Source of the DNA: Kribbibacterium absianum
GTDB taxonomy: Bacteria > Actinomycetota > Coriobacteriia > Coriobacteriales > Atopobiaceae
Direction: 5' to 3'
Length of the DNA stretch: 64,000 bases
Assembly (NCBI RefSeq): GCF_030067705.1
Contig: NZ_JASJEX010000002.1
Location: 186,001 to 250,000 of the forward strand
Shown: positions 28,072 through 35,124 of the stretch, in pieces
Layout of the letters: the number at the start of each line of letters is the position of its first letter
How positions within the stretch are numbered: position 1 is the stretch's first letter
The notes under the pieces: generated by a model
Databases searched by the model: none
The model's input: the letters and a program-made list of their open reading frames with translations, nothing else
Told to the model about the DNA's origin: nothing
Made by a program: the position numbers and the translations under genes

Positions 28072-29482
28072 CCTCCTGTGGTGCCACGCACCCTGGGAGG
28101 TTTTCGCCTGTGGTGCGTGGCACCTGGGGAGGGTCCGGCTCGGGCACGGGGATCAGGATGTTGAGCCGGTAGTTGCCGTCGTCGGCCTTGATGGCCAATG
28201 ACCCGCCGTAGCGCTCCGCCAGCACACGCATGGAGAGCGTGCCGAACCCATGGCTGCGTGTGTCCCTTTTGCTCGTCCGCGGCAGCCCGTTCACGAACAC
28301 GATGTCCCCCACGTAGGGGTTGCACACGTGGATCGCGGCCATGGAGCCGCGGTGCCGCACCTTGATCGAGATGGCGCCCTTGTCGTCGTCCGGGATCCTC
28401 GCCATGGCCTCGAGCGCGTTGTCGATGGCGTTGCCAAAGAGCGAGTACAGATCGCTCTGGGCCATAAAGCCCACGGCCGCCCCGTCCACAATGCACTGGA
28501 GGCTCACGCCCTGTTTGCTCGCGAGCAGGGCCTTCTCGGTGAGAATCACGTCGAGGGCCTCGTTGCCGGTCTGGTAGGTGCAGTCGTAGACGTTCACCTC
28601 GTTGGCGATGTCCTGGAGCACGGCGTCGTCCACCACGCGCCCGACGTCCTGTAGGTGGCGGATCTGGTGCCGCAGGTCGTGGCACTTGAGGTTGATGGCC
28701 TCGATGTTCTCGCGGGACCGCTCGTATTGGCGGCGCTCGCCCTCCAACACGCGACTGATGGTCTCCACTTCCTCCTGCAGGCGCGTCGACGAGAGCAGCG
28801 TCAGCTCAAAGAACAGGAGGAGCAGGCAGATCACCACGTGGCTCAGCGAGAAGAAGAGCATCAACGAGTCGCCCGTCGACGCGCTCGCCAGCCCGATCTG
28901 GGGAAGGCTGTTGATCACGCTGTTGAAGGCGATGTCGAACACCACGACGAGAACTGCGGCCAGGAAGAGCCGCGGGTCGTTGACGAGGGCAAGGCCGTAT
29001 CGATCGACCCGCCGCGCGAAGAACCAGTAGCAACCGGAATAGATGAACGTCATCAGCGCAAGGCCGATGAGCGCGGAGCCCCAACCGTCGATGACGTTGA
29101 ACACGCCCAAGGGCAACAGGGAGACCGTCACGAGCCGGTCGGTGCCCACCCAGAGGTTCTGCACCGTGTAGCCCATCGTCGCGCAAAAGACGGCGTTCCA
29201 GAGCGTGCCCTCGAACAGGAACCACACCGCGAGGATCGCAAAACAGAGCAGTGCCACAAACGGCCAGAACTCCACTTCGATGGGCAGGCGCTCGGAGAGG
29301 GAGGCACCGCTCGGCGTGGCGTTGAACCAATCGGTCGCGGTGCAGATTGCGAGCAACAGCGTGGCGACCACCGCGACGCGAGGCCCGAACGAGGGTCTTC
29401 TCGGCATGCGCGACACGAACATCGCGATGGCGATCCAAATCTGCGCGACGGTGAGGGCCGTCTCCCAGAACAGGCTCCCCAT
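28019..29482 (-). CDS. AgrC/GHKL-type sensor histidine kinase
   Basis: 487 aa. Six or seven membrane segments occupy about residues 8-230, followed by a coiled linker and the HPK10-like histidine region INLKCHDLRHQIRHL. The GHKL ATPase has the N-box LYSLFGNAIDNALEAM and glycine box SHGFGTLSMRVLAERYGG. These are hallmarks of quorum or peptide sensors that partner LytTR regulators. ATG 29482 shares one base with the regulator stop. The conserved fold ends near LNILIPVPEP; the last 40 residues are encoded by a palindromic repeat and sequence overlapping the convergent HAD gene, so the tail is likely a late extension. Confidence 0.88.
   Translation of the reverse strand: MGSLFWETALTVAQIWIAIAMFVSRMPRRPSFGPRVAVVATLLLAICTATDWFNATPSGASLSERLPIEVEFWPFVALLCFAILAVWFLFEGTLWNAVFCATMGYTVQNLWVGTDRLVTVSLLPLGVFNVIDGWGSALIGLALMTFIYSGCYWFFARRVDRYGLALVNDPRLFLAAVLVVVFDIAFNSVINSLPQIGLASASTGDSLMLFFSLSHVVICLLLLFFELTLLSSTRLQEEVETISRVLEGERRQYERSRENIEAINLKCHDLRHQIRHLQDVGRVVDDAVLQDIANEVNVYDCTYQTGNEALDVILTEKALLASKQGVSLQCIVDGAAVGFMAQSDLYSLFGNAIDNALEAMARIPDDDKGAISIKVRHRGSMAAIHVCNPYVGDIVFVNGLPRTSKRDTRSHGFGTLSMRVLAERYGGSLAIKADDGNYRLNILIPVPEPDPPQVPRTTGENLPGCVAPQEVRGVPASPVPAPREFAR
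28080..28124. repeat. 13-bp perfect inverted repeat at the end of the kinase gene
   Basis: GGTGCCACGCACC (28080-28092) and GGTGCGTGGCACC (28112-28124) are exact reverse complements; the 19-base loop contains a further AGG-TTTTCG-CCT hairpin. It lies between the convergent HAD and kinase genes and is translated in the kinase frame. It may serve as terminator or be a REP-like unit. Confidence 0.8.
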
Positions 29483-30146
29483 CAGTCGTCACCGGCCAGG
29501 TACGACACGATGCGCTCGGTGGCCTCTTTCTTCCGGGGGCGACTGAAGTACACGACGTCGCCGGTGGACATGGTCACCTCGTTGCCCGACAGCCGCGTCA
29601 CGTGGTCCATGTTGACGAGGCACCCGCTCGATATCCGCGTGCGCGGATGTCCTCTTGTCCGTCGGACAGGTGGTAGATGAGGTCGTGGTCGAAGACCTCG
29701 ATGTACACAAGCGACCGACGCAGGATCGAGTGCACGCCGCTCTTGGTGGGAACGAGGACCGCTTCCATGTCCTGGAGGTTCATCAGGCGGGAGATTTTGT
29801 CCATGTTCCGGGCGAAGGCTCGGTAGCTCACCGGTTTCACGAGGAACCCGAACGCGTCCACCTCGTAGCCGCGCAGCGCGTACTGGGCCAGGTTGGTCAC
29901 GAATATGAGCGGCGTGTCGGGGCAGTAGCTGCGCCACATGGCCGCCGTTTCCATGCCATCGAGACCGGGCATCTCGATGTCGAGGAACACGAGGTCGAAG
30001 GCCTTGTGGGCGGTGAGGAACTCCTCGCCGCTCTCAAAGGGGGTCACGTCGAAGGTGGCGCCGGTGTCGGTTGCGTAGCGGTCAAGGAAGCGCAGCAGCG
30101 AGTCGCGCTCCACGGGACTGTCTTCAACCACGGCGATGCGGCGCAT
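29482..30146 (-). pseudogene. LytTR response regulator (AgrA-like), interrupted by an internal deletion and frameshift
   Basis: From ATG 30146 (GAGGGAGGG upstream) the receiver domain is complete: EDSPVERDS, phospho-Asp in VFLDIEMPGLDG and the Lys region FLVKPVSYRAF. The LytTR domain begins (HSILRRSLVYIEVFDHDL) but the frame ends at 29598, giving 182 residues. The remaining LytTR end, RISSGCLVNMDHVTRLSGNE, continues in another frame to the TGA at 29482. About 18 residues normally lying between these parts are missing. The junction sits at the palindrome ATCCGCG-TG-CGCGGAT near 29633-29648. DNA binding is probably lost, although the partner kinase is intact. Confidence 0.8.
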
Positions 30147-30385
30147 GGACCCTCCCTCTGCCACGAGCATAAATCCACCTGTGCCTATCTTAAGATTTCC
30201 TGATAGAGGATAGGTGGAAACGTGCCGAACCTTCATGGATAACCGGCCAACGGTGATCCATCTGGGCCGATGAGGCAAACGCCGGCGACGAACGGTGGTT
30301 TTTGACCGCTCGGCGCCAGTGGGTGCGATCCGCGTCGTTTCGTTTGCAGAAGGCGACAGCGGGCTCTGGTGTCCCGCTCTCCGTC
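30147..30385. other. Non-coding stretch upstream of the LytTR regulator
   Basis: Between the divergent regulator and MNT genes. No gene is seen. A TAAGAT hexamer on the minus strand (plus-strand near 30190) could be the regulator's -10, next to CCTATC / GATAGG inverted motifs. The rest of the gap is filled by the palindromic repeat starting at 30386. Confidence 0.35.
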
Positions 30386-30480
30386 TGGACGCTTCGGTCA
30401 AAGCCAAATGTCCGGGGTTGGACAAATCGCTCTCTCCGAAGCGTCCAACCGTGGACAAATGGCTCTCTCTCAAGCGTCCA
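30386..30480. repeat. Composite palindromic repeat, copy 1 (left of the MNT-HEPN genes)
   Basis: Arms of the type TGGACGCTTCGG, then TCAAAG or AGAGAG, then CCATTTGTCCACG, are arranged head to head: one TCAAAG-type arm followed by two inverted AGAGAG-type arms. The same building blocks recur at 31353-31462 and 37678-37770. Confidence 0.88.
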
Positions 30481-30542
30481 CTTTGGGGTCTAGGGCGCAG
30501 CGCCCAGTATGATGGAGTCCCGTGAGTGCAAGGGAGGGCAGC

Positions 30543-30887
30543 ATGGCAGTTACCATTGAGCATTTGAAGCAGGCACTACCTGATGGTGTGTTCGACCGTC
30601 TTGTGGAATCTCTTTCAGCGGTTTCGACGGTCTCGGCCTACGTTTTTGGTTCTTACGCCCGCGGTGAGCAGGCGCAGGACAGCGACGTCGATTTGTATGT
30701 GGTCACAAGGGACAACGACGGGAGGCGTGCCATAGAGAACGCGATGCTCGTTGGCGATGAACTCATTTGCATGCCTATTCCCGTGGATGTGTTGTCCTCC
30801 CATGCGTCCGAGTTCGCTCATCGCAGCCAAGGAGTTAACGCTGTCGAGGCGCGTGTGGCTCGCGAGGGGGTGCTGATCAGTGGGTGA
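30543..30887 (+). CDS. MNT-type nucleotidyltransferase, antitoxin of a HEPN-MNT module
   Basis: 114 aa from ATG 30543 (AAGGGAGGG upstream). The minimal nucleotidyltransferase motif GSYARGEQAQDSDVDLYVV (GSxxRG...DxD) is intact, with a later Asp in PVDVL. In studied HEPN-MNT systems the MNT protein AMPylates the HEPN RNase to silence it. The next gene overlaps by 8 bases and encodes the HEPN partner. Both genes are lower in GC than their neighbours and are flanked closely by palindromic repeats, suggesting acquisition as a unit. Confidence 0.88.
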   Translation: MAVTIEHLKQALPDGVFDRLVESLSAVSTVSAYVFGSYARGEQAQDSDVDLYVVTRDNDGRRAIENAMLVGDELICMPIPVDVLSSHASEFAHRSQGVNAVEARVAREGVLISG

Positions 30888-31341
30888 AGAAATGAGCGAG
30901 GCGCGGGCACTCATCGAGCAGGCACAGAAGGACGCCCGAGCTTTGAAGGATCTTAATAATATAGATCGCGAATACTACGCATCCCATATTTGCTTTTTTG
31001 CACAACAAGCGGCGGAGAAATCGATCAAATCGGCACTGGCGTATCGGGGTTTGACGTATCCTGCGCGTCACAACATTGATCTTCTTCTTGGTGTTTGCAA
31101 AAGGGAGGGTCTCTTTGAGCCCTCTGACGACGTGTTCCGCGCTGGCGGACGCCTGACCCGCTATGAGGCCGAGGCCCGCTATGACACGGCTCATGATCTG
31201 ACGGTTGGCGATATCGCTTTGGCCGTGGACTACGCCAATCAAATCGCCGATGTGCTCATTGCAGCCGGTTATGAGGGTGTGCGCATTGAACTTGGCACTA
31301 ATGCTGCAGAGGGTCCGAAGGTGATCGAAGAGTCGGAGTGA
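30880..31341 (+). CDS. HEPN-domain protein, putative toxin of the HEPN-MNT module
   Basis: 153 aa from GTG 30880 (GAGGGGG upstream; ATG 30892 is possible). The HEPN core is clear: YASHICFFAQQAAEKSIKSA, then LAYRGLTYPARHNIDLLLG. The RNase motif of active HEPN toxins is R-x4-6-H; here the only close pair is ARHN, so catalytic activity is uncertain and the protein may belong to the HEPN type that acts through MNT. The 5' half is distinctly AT-rich (a run near 30955-31020) compared with the region. The palindromic repeat starts 12 bases after the stop. Confidence 0.82.
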   Translation: MGEEMSEARALIEQAQKDARALKDLNNIDREYYASHICFFAQQAAEKSIKSALAYRGLTYPARHNIDLLLGVCKREGLFEPSDDVFRAGGRLTRYEAEARYDTAHDLTVGDIALAVDYANQIADVLIAAGYEGVRIELGTNAAEGPKVIEESE

Positions 31342-31352
31342 CCAAGCCCGTC

Positions 31353-31462
31353 TGGACGCTTCGGTCAAAGCCATTTGTCCACGCTCCAGTCCGCGACAGC
31401 GTGGACAAACGGCTCTCTCCGAAGCGTCCAACCGTGGACAAACGGCTCTCTCCGAAGCGTCC
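31353..31462. repeat. Composite palindromic repeat, copy 2 (right of the MNT-HEPN genes)
   Basis: One arm with TCAAAG, a short loop, then two inverted arms with CTCTCT, each ending GAAGCGTCC. The arm sequence TGGACGCTTCGG with CCATTTGTCCACGCT matches copies 1 and 3. Confidence 0.9.
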
Positions 31463-31542
31463 GGCGCGGAGGGGGGTGGTGAACGGCAATGTCCCGCAGT
31501 TTACGCCGCGCTTGCGCCAATGTGCGATTCCCTGAGATTAAT

Positions 31543-31612
31543 CTGACGTTCTCTTTCGTACGCTAAAGCGGCCTTTAAAGAAACCTGACGTTGGACGAGG
31601 TCCGGACGTCAG
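31543..31612. promoter_or_regulatory. Phased TGACGT motifs upstream of the decayed GH3 gene
   Basis: CTGACGTT occurs at 31543 and 31585 (42 bp apart) and the inverted ACGTCAG at 31606 (21 bp further). Spacing in multiples of 21 bp puts them on the same DNA face. The remaining bases of the 325-base gap hold the palindromic repeat copy 2 and no gene. Confidence 0.55.
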
Positions 31613-31666
31613 ACCTGAGGTTTCTCCTGCCCAGGAGCCACAGGGTCGCGCCGCGAAGGAGAGAGC

Positions 31667-34061
31667 ATGAGCATGAATGTGAACCGCCGCCAGTTCTTGA
31701 CGACGGCGGGGGCCGGCGTCGCCGCCGCTTCTGTGGCCCTTGTCGGCTGCAACGCGGGCTCCCAGCCCACCGCCGATGCCGAGACCGCCGATCAAACCTC
31801 CGGTTTCACGGAGACCGAGATGGACGGCTACGTGGTGGTGGAGAACCCGGACGGCCCCCAGCTCTCCTACTCGCCGGATTCCGGCCTGAAGATCATCGAC
31901 GTGGACGGCCTTCCCTTCAAGGACTTTGAGGGCACGGGCGAGCTGGTGCCCTACGAGGACTAGCGCCTCTCGGCCGACGAGCGCGCCGAGGACCTCGCCG
32001 GGCGTCTCTCCATCGAGCAGATCGCCGGCCTCATGTGCTATTCCGCTCACGTGTTCGCACTCGAGGACACCGAGATCGCCGACGAGCAGAAGGAGTTCCT
32101 CGGCCAGCACGTGCGCGCCGTGCTGAACGCCGCTTCCGGCTACCCCGCCTATAAGCAGGCGGGCTGGGCCAACAACCTCCAAGCCTTCGTTGAGGCCTCC
32201 GACAACAAGATCCCGTGCAATATCGCCTCGGACCCGCGCCAAGGCTCCAACTGCTACGACTGGCCGGGCAACCTGGCCCTCGCCGCGACCTTTGACCCCG
32301 AGAACGCCAAGCGCGCCGGACAAGGCCAGGCGGAGGACCTGCGCAAGATGGGCGTCGCGACGTTCCTCGGCCCCCAGATCGACGTGGCCACCGACCCGCG
32401 CGTTCGTCGACGGCGTGCAGTCCACGTACGACGAGAACGGCGAGGACCAGGGCTGGGGCACGGGCTCCGTCGTCGCGATGGTCAAGCACTGGCCGGCCGA
32501 GGGCCCGGGCGAGGGCGGCCGCGAGGCGCACCAGGACGGCGGCAAGTACGCCGTGTACCCCAACGACAACTTCGAGGCCTGCATGATCCCGTTCGTGGAC
32601 GGCGCCTTCAAGCTGGACGGCAAGACGGGGTGCACCGGCGCCGTCATGACCTCTTACACCATTGCCTGGTCTGAGGACGGGAAGTACGGCGAGCCGGTGG
32701 GCTCGGGGTTCTCCGAGTACAAGGTCAAGGAGCTGCTGCGCGACCGCTACGGCTTCGAGGGCGACGCTTGCACCGACTGGTCGGTGCTCCGCGACGTGTA
32801 CGAGGACGGCTCCAAGAGCTATCGCTGCTGGGGCCTCGAGGGCTCCGATTGGAACCCGGCCAAGCGTGCCGCCAAGGCCGTGGCGGTGGGCGTGGATCAG
32901 ATGGGCGGTTGCAATGAGCCCGACCAGCTGATGAGCGCCTACGAGGACCAGGTCGCGAGCGTGGGCGAGTCCGAGGCCGATGCCAACTTCCGCGCGGTGG
33001 CCAAGCGCCTGCTGCTCGGCTACTTCAACACGGGGCTCTTCGAGGACCCCTACGTGGACCCGAACGTCGCGAAGAAGACCGTGGACCTCGCGGACGAGGC
33101 CATCGAGGCCGAGGCCCTTGCGATGCAGGTCAAGGGCATCGTCATGCTCAAGAACCACGGCAACGTGATCAAGGCCGGCGCCGAGGACAGCAAGCTCAAG
33201 GCCTACGTGCCGATGCGCTTCATCAAGGCCTTCCGTCAGTCCGGCACGATGGACACGGCTCCGTGGACGGACACCCCGGCCAGCTGCTCGCTGCCGCTCT
33301 CCGAGGGCATCCTGTCCCAGTACTTCGACGTGGTGACCGACACCTTGGCCGAGGAGCTCACCGGGCCGGTCGACGAGTCCGGCGACGTGCCGATGGCGAC
33401 CCCGGCGCTCGAGGATCTCACCCGCTGCACCGTCGACGACATCAAGGACTGCGACCTGGTGCTGGTCTGTGCGGCCGCCCCGTTCAACGCGAGCGCCCGC
33501 GGCGGCAAGAGCGAAGAGGGCACGTTCGTGCCGCTGTCCGTGCAGTACCGCCCCTACACCGCCGACAACGAGCACGTGCGGCAGGTGTCGCTGGCCGGCG
33601 ATCTGCTTGAGGACGGCACCCGCGAGAACCGCAGCTACTACGGTCGCACCTCGCAGGTCACCAACGAGTACCAGCTCGACCAGATTCTCGAAGCGGCGGC
33701 GCTGGCCAAAGAGGTGGGCATCCCGTGCGTCGTGGTTCTCGACATCATGCAGCCCATGTGCGTCCATGAGTTCGAGGATCAGGTGGACGCCATCGTGGTC
33801 TCCATGTCCGGGAGCACCGAGGCCGCCTGCCGCATCGTCGCCGGCCTGGACGAGCCGAGCGGCCTGCTGCCGATGCAGATGCCGAAGGACATGCTCGACG
33901 TCGAGGCGTCCCCCGAGGACACGAGCCGCGACATGACCTGCTACACGGACGCCGACGGCAACACCTACGATTTCGCGTTCGGCCTCAACTGGTCCGGCGT
34001 GATCGACGACGACCGCGTCACCGCGTACAAGGTGCCGGTGCTCACGAAGCCCGAGTGGTAA
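31667..34061 (+). pseudogene. Tat-exported lipoprotein GH3 glycosidase, decayed (amber stop and frameshifting deletion)
   Basis: From ATG 31667 a twin-arginine lipoprotein signal is seen (NRRQFLTTAG, lipobox LVGC). The frame stops at TAG 31961 after 98 residues, then continues in the same frame with GH3 sequence (RLSADERAEDLAGRLSIEQI...) to about 32400. There the frame shifts and roughly 20 residues present in the paralogue at 35125 are missing, between VATDPR and AFVDGVQSTY. The remainder, including GDACTDWSVLRD with the GH3 nucleophile Asp and a normal C-terminus, is open to TAA 34061. Two independent lesions indicate a pseudogene. Confidence 0.87.
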
Positions 34062-34085
34062 GGCAGACGGCGGTCTCGATGTGAC

Positions 34086-34126
34086 GGCGAAGGCCCTGGG
34101 CGCGCAAAAGGCCCGGGGCCTTCGCC
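34086..34126 (+). terminator. Hairpin after the decayed GH3 gene
   Basis: GGCGAAGGCCC (34086-34096) pairs with GGGCCTTCGCC (34116-34126). A T run is lacking, so terminator strength is uncertain. 34127-34290 shows nothing recognisable. Confidence 0.6.
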
Positions 34127-34293
34127 GCTCGCGCTTCTCGCGCGCCCGCTCGCGCCGCGGGATTGCGATCCCAAGTCGTCTGTCGAGCGCTTCCCGCCAG
34201 CTCGGACTGCAGTTTCTAGCTGCGGTTTTGGTAACTGGTTGCGATGCTTGCCACCGCCCGCTCAACCGCCGGTGAGCGGTTGGGTGTCAGTTC

Positions 34294-34354
34294 ACGTCAA
34301 AGCGGGCGCAATCTACGTCAATTGATACTTCAGGGTGTTTTTGCCCCGTAGAGT
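34294..34354 (+). promoter_or_regulatory. Candidate promoter with 21-bp phased ACGTCAA repeats
   Basis: ACGTCAA occurs at 34294-34300 and 34315-34321, exactly 21 bp apart, and CCCCGTA starts at 34344, 28 bases after the CGTCAA of the second copy. The GH3 gene at 37894 shows the same 28-base spacing between CGTCAA (37816) and CCCCGTA (37844). TAGAGT (34349) may be the -10. Confidence 0.5.
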
Positions 34355-34428
34355 TCTGGCTGAACAAACGGGCGCCCCGGACCGGTGCCCCTTGAAGAGA
34401 CAGGAAGATGCAAGAAAGGATGTCCACC

Positions 34429-34902
34429 ATGAAGAAGCAGCTCGTTATCGCCTCTGCCCTGATGCTCGCGCTGGCCGGCCCCCTTGTGGGTTGCGGTGGC
34501 ACCAACACCTCCGCTCCGGCCGCTGAGGCCGAGACCGGCACCACGGCTGCTGACGACAAGAGCAGCAGCGACTTCGACGCCGTGGCCTTCTACTACGGCA
34601 CGTGGCGCGGCTCCGTCGAGACCACCGGCGAGACCATCTACGGCACCGCTGGCGGCTCCGAGCAGATGATCGACGTGATCCTCAACGAGGACGGCACCGC
34701 CGAGACCAAGCCCTGCAAGAACCATGAGGACCTGCTCACCGAGACCGGCACCTGGGAGGCCTCCGACGACAAGTCCGTGACCGTTCACCTCGAGAGCGGC
34801 GACATCACGCTGGAGACCGTGGACTCCGCCACGCTCCGCACCGATGACCCGAAGCAGTTCGGCATCGACGGCTTCGACGAGATGACCTTCGTCCTCTACT
34901 AA
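34429..34902 (+). CDS. Small secreted lipoprotein of unknown function
   Basis: 157 aa from ATG 34429 (AGAAAGG 9 bases upstream; ATGs at 34408 and 34420 are in frame). A Sec lipoprotein signal MKKQLVIASALMLALAGPLV ends in the lipobox LVGC. After an Ala/Thr-rich linker the mature part (about 45-157) is acidic and beta-rich, with FYYGTWRGSVETTGE and a final DEMTFVLY, reminiscent of lipocalin-like surface proteins, but I do not recognise a family. It sits between two GH3 genes, so a role at the surface with glycan use is possible. Confidence 0.82.
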   Translation: MKKQLVIASALMLALAGPLVGCGGTNTSAPAAEAETGTTAADDKSSSDFDAVAFYYGTWRGSVETTGETIYGTAGGSEQMIDVILNEDGTAETKPCKNHEDLLTETGTWEASDDKSVTVHLESGDITLETVDSATLRTDDPKQFGIDGFDEMTFVLY

Positions 34903-34916
34903 GCCCTCCTGTCTCT

Positions 34917-34957
34917 GTCGGGGCCTGGGGCCTGCACCCCCGGGCCCCGACGGTTTT
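34917..34957 (+). terminator. Terminator of the small lipoprotein gene
   Basis: GTCGGGGCC (34917-34925) pairs with GGCCCCGAC (34943-34951) around a GC-rich loop, followed by GGTTTT. Confidence 0.8.
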
Positions 34958-35124
34958 GTGCGCCATGGCGGCGGTGTCGGGAGACGTGCCGCGCAGCCAT
35001 GAGTCAGAACCCGTCGGGTGGTGACCCATGGCCAAGGCCATCGGGCCCTCCTGCCGGAGCCCGGTCGATGAAGGGAAGCCAGTTGTTCGGCGCAGCTCTG
35101 CGCCGCGAGGAGAGAGAAGAGACC

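Noticed and set aside
30386-31462. CRISPR array
   Set aside because: The repeats are palindromic, few and irregularly spaced, with no equal-length spacers and no cas gene.
31961-31963. TAG in the GH3 gene read as a recoded codon (for example pyrrolysine)
   Set aside because: A separate frameshifting deletion lies 440 bases downstream, so the gene is broken anyway, and no recoding tRNA is seen in the window.
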